Shown one piece after another: positions 10,110 through 18,686 of a stretch of DNA of 64,000 nucleotides. The position numbers and the translations under genes were made by a program. Position 1 is the stretch's first letter. Each line of letters opens with the position of its first letter. Under the pieces are notes generated by a model. The model was not told the DNA's origin. It saw only the letters and a list, made by a program, of their open reading frames with translations, and did no database searches. The stretch covers positions 3,262,001 through 3,326,000 of the forward strand of contig NZ_CP071182.1 in assembly GCF_017298635.1 (NCBI RefSeq), written 5' to 3'. Source of the stretch: Paenalicyclobacillus mengziensis (GTDB lineage: Bacteria; Bacillota; Bacilli; Alicyclobacillales; Alicyclobacillaceae).

Positions 10110-11813
10110 TTAATGACTGGCCGGAAATGTAGTAGAGTTCGTCATCGACGAACTTTGAACAGATGACGGTTCAAAGACTGGCGTAACCTCGTCCAAACCG
10201 CCTTCAAGAGCCAACCGAAGAACGTCTTCAAACCGTTCTACCGGGACCACGCGACATCCATCCTGTAAGTGCAAGTATGTCTCTTGCCAATTTTCTTTGG
10301 GGATGAGGATGGTATTCGCACCCGCCTCAACTGCGGCCTCCACTTTGGCAGTGACGCCTCCCACTGGGCGAACCAAACCACGCAGTGAGATTTCGCCGGT
10401 CATTGCAACCATATTCGAAACCGGCACTTCTTTGATGGCAGAATAAATCGCGGTTGCCATCGCAATGCCCGCGCTCGGTCCGTCTACAGGCATTCCACCA
10501 GGAAAATTCACGTGCAGGTCGTAATTGCGGGCATCGATCCCCATCACCTTGTGTAAGGCAGTGATGACATTGTCAAAAGATGCCTTTGCCATCGATTTTC
10601 GACGAATACTCCTGCTGCCAGAACGCATCGTCTCCTCTTCCACCAGACCACTCATCGTCACAGACCCTCTACCAGGTTCATCTGCACACCTGGCCGTGAC
10701 CTCAATTTCCAATAGAAGGCCAGTGCTTGGTCCGGCAACTGCCAGTCCATTGACAACGCCAATCTGCGGCTTCGGATTGATTTTCTTTTCCGGCCTGGGA
10801 TTGATCTGACTGAACTGAATTACCCACTGTACATCCTCAAGCGTGATCTCCTTGCGTTCGTCTGTCAGAGCTAAGCCTCCTGCGATTTGCACCATGTTGA
10901 CCGCTTCGCGGCCGTTTGTAGCGTACTTTGTGATTTCTTCGACCGCTGTCGTAAACATCGGCATGTTTAGCTTTTTCGCTGCCTTTTCTACGATCCGCTG
11001 AATCTCACTTTTCCCCAGTTGTCGGAAGTAGACTTCGAGACACCGAGACCGAATCGCCGGAGGAATTTCTTCCGGAGACCGCGTCGTGGCCCCAACCAGC
11101 CGAAAGTCTGCAGGAAGACCGTTTTGAAAGATATCGTGGACGTGCGCAGGAATGCCAGAGTCTTCACTACTGTAATAGGCACTCTCGAGAAATACTTTCC
11201 GGTCCTCGAGCACTTTTAGAAGCTTGTTCATTTGGATGGGGTGCAACTCACCGATTTCATCGATAAAAAGAATACCACCATGGGCTTTGGTGACAGCACC
11301 CGCTTTCGGTTGAGGGATGCCAGCCATCCCCATGGCTCCGGCCCCCTGGTAAATGGGGTCGTGAACACTCCCTATCAACGGATCGGCGATGCCTCGTTCA
11401 TCGAACCGAGCCGTTGTGGCGTCAATCTCTACAAACTTTGCGTCCGGTCGAAAAGGCGATTGTGGACTCTTTTTCGCATCTTCGAGGACAACACGTGCAG
11501 CTGCTGTCTTTCCAACACCAGGTGGCCCGTAAATGAGCACATGCTGAGGGTTAGGTCCACACAGTGCAGCACGTAGTGCTTTGAGGCCGTCTTTTTGGCC
11601 GACAATGTCATCCATCGATACGGGGCGAGTCTTCTCAGAGAGTGGTTCACTCAGAGAGATTGTGCGCATTTTGCGCAGATTGTCCAATTCTTTCCTTGAT
11701 TCGCGCTCAATTGCATGTCGATTACTGTGTTGCGTCTTGAGCAAGTTCCAGAAGTACAGTCCAATCACGACTGCGAAAAATACCTGAATCACCGCCAAAA
11801 CGGTTGCACTCAC
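10110..11813 (-). CDS. lonB: Membrane-anchored Lon-type protease LonB
   Basis: Sporulation-associated Lon paralogue of Bacilli, a AAA+ protease fused to an N-terminal membrane anchor (hydrophobic residues 4-24) instead of the LON domain. Walker [10 protein letters not shown] lies near residue 98 and the sensor/Walker B region is GGILFIDEIGELHP. The protease dyad is the serine in VDGPSAGIAMAT and the lysine in GGVTAKVEAAVEAG. In B. subtilis lonB is expressed in the forespore under SigF. The GTG at 11813 has GGGAGGGG upstream. It lies between clpX and lonA as in B. subtilis. 567 residues, normal length. Confidence 0.95.
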   Translation of the reverse strand: MSATVLAVIQVFFAVVIGLYFWNLLKTQHSNRHAIERESRKELDNLRKMRTISLSEPLSEKTRPVSMDDIVGQKDGLKALRAALCGPNPQHVLIYGPPGVGKTAAARVVLEDAKKSPQSPFRPDAKFVEIDATTARFDERGIADPLIGSVHDPIYQGAGAMGMAGIPQPKAGAVTKAHGGILFIDEIGELHPIQMNKLLKVLEDRKVFLESAYYSSEDSGIPAHVHDIFQNGLPADFRLVGATTRSPEEIPPAIRSRCLEVYFRQLGKSEIQRIVEKAAKKLNMPMFTTAVEEITKYATNGREAVNMVQIAGGLALTDERKEITLEDVQWVIQFSQINPRPEKKINPKPQIGVVNGLAVAGPSTGLLLEIEVTARCADEPGRGSVTMSGLVEEETMRSGSRSIRRKSMAKASFDNVITALHKVMGIDARNYDLHVNFPGGMPVDGPSAGIAMATAIYSAIKEVPVSNMVAMTGEISLRGLVRPVGGVTAKVEAAVEAGANTILIPKENWQETYLHLQDGCRVVPVERFEDVLRLALEGGLDEVTPVFEPSSVQSSSMTNSTTFPASH

Positions 11814-11884
11814 GTGACGACCCCTCCCTTATACGAGGCAAATCATAGGTTTAGTATTACCAGGGTTCGCCACGGATAAACAAA

Positions 11885-11920
11885 GATGCCGCGAGGAAAA
11901 CCCTCACGGCATCTTTTATG
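11885..11920 (-). terminator. Terminator after clpX
   Basis: Inverted repeat with arms GATGCCGTGAGGG and CCTCGCGGCATC around a short loop. It is followed on the minus strand by TTTGTTTA, about 50 bases after the clpX stop, and flanked by TTTTAT on the plus strand. Confidence 0.75.
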
Positions 11921-11972
11921 TTCCACGCCTATTGTCAACGCGCTTTGTCTACCAATTGTACAGGGCGGATTC

Positions 11973-13247
11973 TCAGGCCGTTTCTTCCGACTTACGGACA
12001 ACCTTCATCGTTTTGCCATCTTTTCCGAGCAACGTCGGTCCAGATTCTCCAGCTGCTGCTTCTCGGGTGATAATACACTTCTTCACATCATCTCGTGAAG
12101 GCAGTTCATACATCACGTCGAGCATAATCGACTCGATGATGGCTCTCAACCCACGAGCACCCGTTCCACGCTTGATGGCTTCCTTGGCGATGTAATCCAA
12201 CGCTTCTTCGTGGAATTCAAGCACGACATCGTCAATCTCAAGAAGCTTCTGGAACTGCTTGACGAGTGCATTTTTCGGCTGTGTCAAGATTTGCTTCAGC
12301 GCTGATTCGTCAAGCATTTCAAGCGTCGTCAAGACCGGCAGACGACCAATGAACTCCGGAATCAATCCAAACTTCAGCAGGTCTTCCGGCAGTACCTTGG
12401 CGAGAACATGATTGCTCGCAGTATCTACCGACGCGTTCGCCGATCCGAAACCAATCACCTTTCTGCCCAAGCGCCGTTTGATGATGGTTTCAATGCCGTC
12501 AAAGGCACCACCCACAATGAACAGAATATTGGTGGTGTCAATCTGAATGAACTCCTGATGCGGGTGTTTGCGCCCACCCTGCGGCGGCACACTCGCGACG
12601 GTCCCCTCAAGAATCTTCAGCAGAGCCTGCTGCACGCCTTCACCGGAAACGTCTCTGGTGATAGACGGGTTTTCAGATTTCCGGGCAATCTTGTCAATCT
12701 CATCGATGTAGATGATGCCGCGCTCAGCCTTCTCCACATCGTAATCTGCAGCCTGAATGAGTTTCAACAAGATATTCTCAACATCTTCACCGACATACCC
12801 CGCTTCGGTCAAAGACGTGGCATCAGCAATTGCAAACGGAACGTTGAGAATGCGGGCCAGAGTCTGGGCTAACAGTGTTTTACCGCTGCCCGTCGGTCCA
12901 ATCAGCATAATGTTGCTCTTCGACAGTTCGACGTCGTCGTTCTTGTTCGAACCGCTGTTGACTCTCTTGTAGTGGTTGTACACAGCCACAGACAGCGACT
13001 TCTTGGCGGCCTCCTGACCAATGACATATTGGTCAAGTATGGCCTTTATCTCAGTGGGCTTCGGAACTTCCTTTAAATCAAACTCCTCTTCCTCACCCAG
13101 CTGTTCTTCGACGATCTCGTTACACAGCTCAATACATTCATCACAGATATAAACGCCGGGTCCAGCCACCAACTTGCGTACCTGCTCCTGTGTCTTGCCA
13201 CAGAACGAGCATTTGAGTTGGCCCTTTTCCTCGTTAAATTTAAACAT
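11973..13247 (-). CDS. clpX: ClpX, ATPase subunit of the ClpXP protease
   Basis: AAA+ unfoldase that feeds substrates to ClpP. The N-terminal zinc-binding domain has C13, C16, C35 and C38 (CSFCGKTQ ... [10 protein letters not shown]). Walker A is GPTGSGKT at residues 117-124, Walker B is [11 protein letters not shown] near 180, and the pore loop region is GYVGEDVEN. The hinge tripeptide for ClpP docking is expected in [14 protein letters not shown], where an LGF loop variant IGF is seen. 424 residues, normal. The ATG has GGGAGGGGA upstream. Order tig-clpP-clpX on the minus strand, each with its own spacing of 100-160 bases. Confidence 0.97.
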   Translation of the reverse strand: MFKFNEEKGQLKCSFCGKTQEQVRKLVAGPGVYICDECIELCNEIVEEQLGEEEEFDLKEVPKPTEIKAILDQYVIGQEAAKKSLSVAVYNHYKRVNSGSNKNDDVELSKSNIMLIGPTGSGKTLLAQTLARILNVPFAIADATSLTEAGYVGEDVENILLKLIQAADYDVEKAERGIIYIDEIDKIARKSENPSITRDVSGEGVQQALLKILEGTVASVPPQGGRKHPHQEFIQIDTTNILFIVGGAFDGIETIIKRRLGRKVIGFGSANASVDTASNHVLAKVLPEDLLKFGLIPEFIGRLPVLTTLEMLDESALKQILTQPKNALVKQFQKLLEIDDVVLEFHEEALDYIAKEAIKRGTGARGLRAIIESIMLDVMYELPSRDDVKKCIITREAAAGESGPTLLGKDGKTMKVVRKSEETA

Positions 13248-13407
13248 TCAATATCCCCTCCCTAAAGAAGATGCCATTGTCGGGGTCTCAGGTACGCGCG
13301 TCGAAATCTAGAGTCATCCCAAGCCGTAGCTGTCGTTCTCTTAGCGTTTCCTTCACATCTTTATTGTAACCTATGCGATTCATTTTGTATCGCATCACAC
13401 GGTCGCC

Positions 13408-13995
13408 TTACTTGTGGAGCGGAGAAATCACATCGTCAATCAACCCGTATTCCTTCGCTGCCGCAGCAGACATAAAGTTATCGCGATCGGTATCCCGTTC
13501 AACTCGCTCCAAAGGTTGTCCGGTCCGCTCGGCCAATATGCGGTTTAACTTATCTTTGGTCTTCAACATCCAATCGGCATGAATCTTAATATCGGATGCC
13601 TGACCCTGGACACCCCCGAGCGGTTGGTGGATCATGATCTCACTGTTCGGAAGAGCATAGCGCTTGCCCTTCGCGCCCGCCGCGAGTAAAAATGCCCCCA
13701 TGCTAGCAGCCATACCGATACACATTGTCGAGACATCAGCTTTGATGTGCTGCATGGTGTCGTATATCGCCATTCCAGCGGTCACAGATCCACCGGGGCT
13801 GTTGATATACAACTGAATATCCCGCTCTGGATCGTCAGCCGCTAAGAACAGCAACTGAGCGACGATTGAATTTGATACAAAATCATCAATCGGTGTTCCA
13901 AGAATGATGATGCGGTCTCTCAGCAAACGCGAATAAATATCGTACGACCGTTCTCCGCGGCTGGTTTGTTCAATGACTATCGGGGTCAGACTCAT
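13408..13995 (-). CDS. clpP: ClpP, proteolytic subunit of Clp proteases
   Basis: Tetradecameric serine peptidase. The catalytic triad is at the canonical numbers when the ATG at 13995 is used: S98 in [10 protein letters not shown]123 in IMIHQPLGG and D172 in RDTDRDNF. That ATG has GGGAGGG about seven bases upstream. A TTG five codons earlier overlaps this ribosome site and is unlikely to be the start. 195 residues. In Bacillus clpP is under CtsR control; I looked for the CtsR heptad repeat upstream and did not find it. Confidence 0.97.
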   Translation of the reverse strand: MSLTPIVIEQTSRGERSYDIYSRLLRDRIIILGTPIDDFVSNSIVAQLLFLAADDPERDIQLYINSPGGSVTAGMAIYDTMQHIKADVSTMCIGMAASMGAFLLAAGAKGKRYALPNSEIMIHQPLGGVQGQASDIKIHADWMLKTKDKLNRILAERTGQPLERVERDTDRDNFMSAAAAKEYGLIDDVISPLHK

Positions 13996-14045
13996 GACTT
14001 TCCCTCCCAATCACAAAGGTGCAACGCATTTGTGGTCTTTGAGAA

Positions 14046-14076
14046 AACAAGGCACGTTGAACGTGCCTTGTTCATC
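14046..14076 (-). terminator. Terminator after tig
   Basis: Inverted repeat AAGGCACGT-tga-ACGTGCCTT, followed on the minus strand by TGTTTTCT. It lies between the tig stop and the clpP start. Confidence 0.8.
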
Positions 14077-14108
14077 ACTTCGCCGATATAATCGTATTGT
14101 ACATTATT

Positions 14109-15401
14109 TTACACTACTTTGCTATGTTCGACCAGTAATTCAACTGTCTTACGAGACCGCAAGTCAGCCTTCATAGACTCAAATCCAGGGTCTCTCATTG
14201 CCAGCATTTGCTGCACGCGGTCAACCGGGAGTTGCGCTGTGTCCGCAATCTTTTGGAACTCTGCCTCGAGGTCTTCTTCAGAAGGCTCCAGTCCTTCCGC
14301 CTTCGCAATCGCCTCAAGAACCAAACCTGTACGAACACTTTCTGCTGCTGACTCTGTGAATTGACCCCGCAACTCGTCGTGCGTCATACCGGTAAATTCA
14401 AGGTATGCATCGAGTGGTATCTGCTGCATTTGCAACTGGCTCGCAAAGTTCTCCACCAAATGGTCTGCTTCATGGTCGATCATGGCTTGTGGAATGTCAA
14501 TTTGTGATGCAGCCACAGCAGCCTTGACAGCTTCATCTTCCAAATAACGTTTGTGTTCCTCAGTCTTGCGAGTTTCCAGTTGTTGCTTGAGGTCCTCCAT
14601 GAACGCGTCAACCGTTTCGAATTCACTGATTTCCTGGACAAACTCATCGTCAAGTTCACGGAGCGTCTTACGTTTGATATCGTGAAGTTTGACGGCAAAT
14701 TTTGCCTCGCGTCCCGCAAGTGACTTGACGTGATAATCCTCCGGGAAGGTCACCGTGATTTCGCGGTCTTCTCCAGGCTTCATACCAACGAGTTGGTCCT
14801 CAAATCCCGCGATGAACATGCCGGAGCCAATTTCCAACTGGTAGTTCTCTGCCTCTCCGCCTTCAAACTCTTCCCCGTCAACGGTTCCGCGAAAATCAAT
14901 ATCCACCGTATCTCCTTGCTTGACTTCCCCGTCTTCGACGACGTCTATCTGTGCGTGACTGCTGAGAATTCGCTCAACCTCTTCGGACACAGCTTCGTCG
15001 TCTACAGTGAACGACTTGTCCGTGATTTCAAGACCTTTGTAGTCCCCAAGGACAACTTCCGGTTTGACCGTGACTGTGGCTTTAAAAATGAGCGGCTGTC
15101 CAGCTTCTACCTGTACGATGTCTACAGACGGACGGTCAACAGGCTCGATACCTGCTTCATGCACAGCGTCTTCGTAGGCTCTCGGCAAGACATAGTCAAC
15201 AGCATCCTGGTATAGAGATTCTACTCCGAAACGTGCCTCAAATAGTTTTCGGGGCACTTTACCTTTTCTGAAACCAGGTAAGTTTACCTGTTTAACGACC
15301 TTTTTAAAGGCCCAGTCCAGTGCCTCCGAGAACCGCTCGGAATCGACCTCAACCTCGAGGACACCGACGTTCGCCTCAGTTTTTTCCCACTTGGCTGTCA
15401 T
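14109..15401 (-). CDS. tig: Trigger factor, ribosome-associated chaperone and peptidyl-prolyl isomerase
   Basis: Binds at the ribosome exit tunnel and folds nascent chains. N-terminal ribosome-binding domain with the signature LPGFRKGKVPRKLFEARFG (about residues 40-60), PPIase/FKBP domain from about 150 (VKQGDTVDIDFRGTVDGEEFEGG), and helical C-terminal arms. 430 residues, normal length. ATG at 15401 with GGGGAGGAAG about seven bases upstream. Start of the tig-clpP-clpX-lonB-lonA block. Confidence 0.97.
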   Translation of the reverse strand: MTAKWEKTEANVGVLEVEVDSERFSEALDWAFKKVVKQVNLPGFRKGKVPRKLFEARFGVESLYQDAVDYVLPRAYEDAVHEAGIEPVDRPSVDIVQVEAGQPLIFKATVTVKPEVVLGDYKGLEITDKSFTVDDEAVSEEVERILSSHAQIDVVEDGEVKQGDTVDIDFRGTVDGEEFEGGEAENYQLEIGSGMFIAGFEDQLVGMKPGEDREITVTFPEDYHVKSLAGREAKFAVKLHDIKRKTLRELDDEFVQEISEFETVDAFMEDLKQQLETRKTEEHKRYLEDEAVKAAVAASQIDIPQAMIDHEADHLVENFASQLQMQQIPLDAYLEFTGMTHDELRGQFTESAAESVRTGLVLEAIAKAEGLEPSEEDLEAEFQKIADTAQLPVDRVQQMLAMRDPGFESMKADLRSRKTVELLVEHSKVV

Positions 15402-15560
15402 CTAAACTTCCTCCCCAAAACGCGGCTTCGCCATGAACCGAAGTCTCTTCTTTCGCGTCCGACCCTACAGCCGCACGTGTACGCGTTGCGACGCGCAGGT
15501 TTACAGAACTTTTTACAGCGCCGATATCCTTCAAGCGCTCCAACAAAGGTGTCATGGACC

Positions 15561-15637
15561 TGGCGTCTCAGGAGGGATTCGAACCCCCGACCCACAGCTT
15601 AGAAGGCTGTTGCTCTATCCTGCTGAGCTACTGAGAC
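15561..15637 (-). tRNA. tRNA-Arg (anticodon TCT)
   Basis: Cloverleaf on the minus strand: acceptor GTCTCAG paired with CTGAGAC, anticodon stem ACAGC/GCTGT with loop CTTCTAA (TCT, reads AGA/AGG), T-arm GGTTCGAATC, discriminator G and encoded CCA. Confidence 0.96.
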
Positions 15638-15640
15638 ACA

Positions 15641-15714
15641 TGGAGCGGGTGATGGGAATCGAACCCACGCTACCAGCTTGGAAGGCTGGAGTTCTACCAT
15701 TGAACTACACCCGC
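15641..15714 (-). tRNA. tRNA-Gly (anticodon TCC)
   Basis: Cloverleaf on the minus strand: acceptor GCGGGTG with CACCCGC, anticodon stem CCAGC/GCTGG with loop CTTCCAA (TCC, reads GGA/GGG), GGTTCGATTC T-arm, encoded CCA. Three bases upstream of the tRNA-Arg, so probably one transcript. Confidence 0.96.
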
Positions 15715-15743
15715 ATATACCTGAATGACATATACCTGAATGA
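15714..15743. repeat. Tandem 15-bp direct repeat at the tRNA-Gly 5' end
   Basis: Two exact copies of CATATACCTGAATGA at 15714-15728 and 15729-15743, the first sharing its first base with the tRNA 5' end. Possibly a slippage duplication in the tRNA leader. Confidence 0.85.
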
Positions 15744-15829
15744 ACACCATACGTGTAAGCTGCCTCATTCTAAACGTCGGCCGAGACGCTCATGCACTCA
15801 AACAGTGTAGACGATGACGACGTCTAAGA

Positions 15830-16369
15830 TCAAGTCCGATTCCATACACCGTGGCGCAGTAGCTGAAGAATATCACCCTGAACCGTGAGATGGGAAGCGC
15901 AGACCTGTACCAAGCCTGTCTTGCCATCTTCTTCAATCTCAAGCAGAGCACACGTCCGCTCCCGTCTGCCCCGCGGCGAAGCTAGACTTCCGGGATTGAG
16001 ATACATTCTACCGTTTTCTACCGTTACATAAGCCTTGTGTGTGTGCCCAAACACAATGACTTTTGAGTCCAATTCCTGTGCCCGTTGTTGCAGCACGCCA
16101 AGGCCGTCTTTCACCCTTTGCTTGTGACCATGGGTCAAGAGGATACGGATATCGAAATCCAGCACGCGTTCAAGTGGGAACTCCGGTGTGACCGTATCCC
16201 AGTTCCCTGCAACTGCATAAACAGGCCAATCCACTCGTTCCATCAACCAAAGTGCATCTGTGGTTTCGTCCCCTGCATGCAAAATTGCGTCGAGCGGTTG
16301 GAGGTTCTTGACAGCGCGAAGCAGTTCGTGGCGATGACGATGACTGTCACTCACCACACAGAGGCGCAT
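15830..16369 (-). CDS. ysnB: YfcE/MJ0936-type metallophosphoesterase (YsnB-like)
   Basis: Small calcineurin-like phosphodiesterase of 179 residues. Metal ligands are visible as D-x-H in VVSDSHRH, GDE in LHAGDET, GNWD, LLTHGHK and GHTH. Physiological substrate unknown in the family. The ATG has GGAGGAG upstream and overlaps the end of rdgB by 23 bases. It occupies the same place as B. subtilis ysnB at the end of the gerE-ysmB-racE-...-rdgB-ysnB neighbourhood, in which gerM and rph are missing here. Confidence 0.9.
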   Translation of the reverse strand: MRLCVVSDSHRHRHELLRAVKNLQPLDAILHAGDETTDALWLMERVDWPVYAVAGNWDTVTPEFPLERVLDFDIRILLTHGHKQRVKDGLGVLQQRAQELDSKVIVFGHTHKAYVTVENGRMYLNPGSLASPRGRRERTCALLEIEEDGKTGLVQVCASHLTVQGDILQLLRHGVWNRT

Positions 16370-16961
16370 CCTGTTCTCCTCCTTTCCATCGTTCCATCAG
16401 CATCAGCACAGCTTTCGCCCGATGGGACCACTGATTTTTGTCTTCTGGTGAAAGTTCTGCAAACGTCTTCCTTACTGGTGGAACGTAGAACAGCGGATCA
16501 TACCCGAATCCTCCAGTACCTCGTTCGCTGTCTGTAATGTACCCGGGGACGTCTGCACGAACCACGAGTCCATAGGCGAGACGCTTGTGGTAAACGGCAA
16601 TCGCACAGGCAAACGAGCCCGTTCTTTGCTCCCCTGGATAACCAGCCAGTTCACGCAACACCTTTTCCCGATTTGCAGCATCATCCCCATGGACTCCAGA
16701 GTAACGGGCAGAGTGCACTCCCGGTCGTCCCTCGAGTGCGTCGACACAGAGTCCAGAATCGTCCGCAAGAACCCAGTCATCCACATAGGTAGCGTAAAAG
16801 ACTGCCTTTTCCATTGCATTGGCTTCAAACGTCGATCCGTTCTCAGGACTGTCCGGCACGCCTTGCGGCAGTCCTTTGACCTCGATATCCCACGGAGACA
16901 GCAGTTGTCTGAATTCGTTGATTTTATGTGTGTTCTTGCTTGCAATCACGATGGTCTGCAT
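16347..16961 (-). CDS. rdgB: XTP/dITP diphosphatase (RdgB/HAM1 family)
   Basis: House-cleaning enzyme that hydrolyses non-canonical purine triphosphates (dITP, XTP) to monophosphates. Signatures: IASKNTHKINEFRQLL at the N-terminus, ADDSGLCVDALEGRPGVHSARY in the middle and GFGYDPLFYVP near residue 150. I take the ATG at 16961, with GGAG seven bases upstream (204 residues); a TTG seven codons earlier is possible. Follows racE by about 90 bases. Confidence 0.94.
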   Translation of the reverse strand: MQTIVIASKNTHKINEFRQLLSPWDIEVKGLPQGVPDSPENGSTFEANAMEKAVFYATYVDDWVLADDSGLCVDALEGRPGVHSARYSGVHGDDAANREKVLRELAGYPGEQRTGSFACAIAVYHKRLAYGLVVRADVPGYITDSERGTGGFGYDPLFYVPPVRKTFAELSPEDKNQWSHRAKAVLMLMERWKGGEQDAPLCGE

Positions 16962-17048
16962 CAACGCACTCCAATCCGACAACAGACTGCGGCATGGAGA
17001 CCAGCCGCAGTCGTACGTAAAAAGATGTATGCCTACTATGCTATCACA

Positions 17049-17918
17049 TCAGAGACCAAAATGGGATCCTACCGCTTCCATCGATAGCGGGCTGACCCTG
17101 CGAATGTCCGCACGGCTTTCGGGAATTCCAAGCCATTCGGAAAGGAATGCTTGCATCCGCCGCCCATCGCCGGTCGTGTAGAAAGTCTGTTCGCCGACGT
17201 CCTCCGTCTGCGCAGCCATACCTTTCGCGTGTAACTCCTCAGCGACCTCCATCGCGGTTCTCTCGGCAGAAGAAATCAAGGTTACTCGTGGGCCCATTAC
17301 CTTCTGAATGGTGTCCTGGAGCAACGGATAGTGAGTACATCCCAGAATCAACGAATCAACATTTTGCTCCTCGAGCGGCCTGAGGCTCTCTCGTACCAAC
17401 GCTTCCACCATGGGTCCCCTTGTTTCACCACGCTCCACAAGCGGCACGAACCGTGGGCATGCCAGACTGACCACTTCGGCTCCCGGCCGGAGCGTCTTAA
17501 CGGCACGTTCGTAGGCCCCGCTAGCTATGGTCACAGCAGTACCAATCACTCCAATTCTTCCAACCTGGGCCAAATTCGCAGCCGCAGAAGCTCCTGGTTC
17601 AATCACGCCAATCACCGGCACGGAATACCGTTCCGTTAAAAACGGCAATGCAACGGCAGTGGCGGTATTACACGCAACAACGAGCATCTTGATACCCTGT
17701 TCGACAAGAAAGTCACAGATCTGAATCGAGAATGTGAGAACCTGTTCAGGTGACTTGTCCCCATACGGACAGCGAGCGGTATCTCCAAAATAGAGCATCG
17801 ATTCACGCGGGAGCCGTGCATGAATGGCCGCCGCTACTGTGAGTCCACCAACACCAGAGTCGAAAATTCCTATCGGCAGGCCGGATTGCACAGGCTTCAT
17901 CCTTCCATCAAACATCAT
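17049..17918 (-). CDS. racE: Glutamate racemase
   Basis: Makes D-glutamate for peptidoglycan. Cofactor-independent two-cysteine racemase: GIFDSGVGGLTV at the N-terminus, ACNTATA with the first catalytic cysteine (about residue 84) and GCTHYPLL with the second (about 195). 289 residues. The ATG at 17918 has GGGTGA five bases upstream. Lies directly downstream of the MarR gene, as in B. subtilis (racE next to ysmB and gerE). Confidence 0.95.
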   Translation of the reverse strand: MMFDGRMKPVQSGLPIGIFDSGVGGLTVAAAIHARLPRESMLYFGDTARCPYGDKSPEQVLTFSIQICDFLVEQGIKMLVVACNTATAVALPFLTERYSVPVIGVIEPGASAAANLAQVGRIGVIGTAVTIASGAYERAVKTLRPGAEVVSLACPRFVPLVERGETRGPMVEALVRESLRPLEEQNVDSLILGCTHYPLLQDTIQKVMGPRVTLISSAERTAMEVAEELHAKGMAAQTEDVGEQTFYTTGDGRRMQAFLSEWLGIPESRADIRRVSPLSMEAVGSHFGL

Positions 17919-18027
17919 GTTTTCACCCTATGCTTTAGGCAGGGGTTTCGTCCCGAGTATGGTTAAAAGTGCCACGCCCCGTGTGGACTCCTGCAATAAG
18001 TTTGGGTATATCATTACGTTGTAAAAT

Positions 18028-18062
18028 AAATTGACGCTGTGCGACGGTGCACAGCGTCAATC
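18028..18062 (-). terminator. Terminator between marR and racE
   Basis: Strong inverted repeat TTGACGCTGTGC / GCACAGCGTCAA around a short loop, followed by TTTATTTT on the minus strand. It overlaps the marR stop codon, so racE probably has its own promoter or depends on read-through. Confidence 0.85.
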
Positions 18063-18500
18063 GGATCCATGCATACGTTCATGCAGCAAATTCAGCACCC
18101 TGAGTATTTGCAACCGTTCTGATTCGTCCAGCGATTCAAGAACGCCCCCAAGGTAGGCTCGACGAGCGTCCATCACTTTCTCAATGACGAGATGCCCTGT
18201 TTCTTGAAGCTTGACCAGCACAACACGCCTATCGGCAGTATCCCTAGAACGCACGACGAATCCAGCGCGCTCTAGCCGGTCTACAAGGTCTGTTGTCGTG
18301 CTGTATGCCAGGTATAGGCGACTACTGAGTTCCCCGATGGTCAAGTCACCAGACCTGTCAAGAATGATGAGGGCATCAAATTGTGGTGGAGTGATCCCAA
18401 ACTGCTCCAACAGTAACCGTCCGCGTCGCCGGACAACGCCAGCAATCTGGCGCAGTTGCTGTTCAATCTCAACCACGTGTTCTGGCAAGGAAGCCTCCAC
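18057..18500 (-). CDS. MarR-family transcriptional regulator (YsmB position)
   Basis: 147 residues with a central winged helix: GITPPQFDALIIL, DLTIGELSSRLYLAYSTTTDLVDRLERAGFVVRSRDTADRRVVLVKL. The DxRxxxV wing is typical. Ligand and target are not readable. GTG start with GAGGTG upstream. Position between gerE and racE matches B. subtilis ysmB. Confidence 0.9.
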   Translation of the reverse strand: MEASLPEHVVEIEQQLRQIAGVVRRRGRLLLEQFGITPPQFDALIILDRSGDLTIGELSSRLYLAYSTTTDLVDRLERAGFVVRSRDTADRRVVLVKLQETGHLVIEKVMDARRAYLGGVLESLDESERLQILRVLNLLHERMHGSD

Positions 18501-18567
18501 GGCGACACCTCACATTGAAATTAGTCGCAAAGATTGTACCATCGTTTTGCAAAAGGCGTCAATCAAA

Positions 18568-18603
18568 GGAAAAACCCCTACGCCGCTTGGTAGGGGCTTT
18601 CCG
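18568..18603 (-). terminator. Terminator directly after the gerE 3' part
   Basis: Inverted repeat AAGCCCCTAC / GTAGGGG with a short loop, followed by TTTTTCC on the minus strand, starting three bases after the gerE stop. It supports the view that the 3' part is the true end of a transcribed gene. Confidence 0.85.
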
Positions 18604-18605
18604 TG

Positions 18606-18686
18606 TCATATGCTCAATTCTCCAAGGCGGACCAGCTCCACGACTGCCTGTGAACGCCCTTTCACATTGAGCTTCTTCATGACATT
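18606..18686 (-). CDS. gerE: gerE, 3' part of a split gene (codons about 49-75 of GerE)
   Basis: GerE is the last mother-cell transcription factor of sporulation, a small LuxR-type helix-turn-helix protein that works with SigK on coat genes. This segment reads NVMKKLNVKGRSQAVVEL, then VRLGELSI and a stop, which is the C-terminal half of the GerE HTH and closely matches the known Bacillus ending. It has no start of its own and continues upstream into recombinase sequence. The matching N-terminal half lies at 20657-20811, in the same orientation, 1,978 bp away. Both halves are undamaged, which argues against simple decay. Excision at the shared AATGTCAT would join them in frame. Confidence 0.93.
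   Translation of the reverse strand, partial: NVMKKLNVKGRSQAVVELVRLGELSI

Noticed and set aside
13248-13407. CtsR operator between clpX and clpP or before clpP
   Set aside because: The heptad repeat GGTCAAA-type pattern is not visible in either gap.
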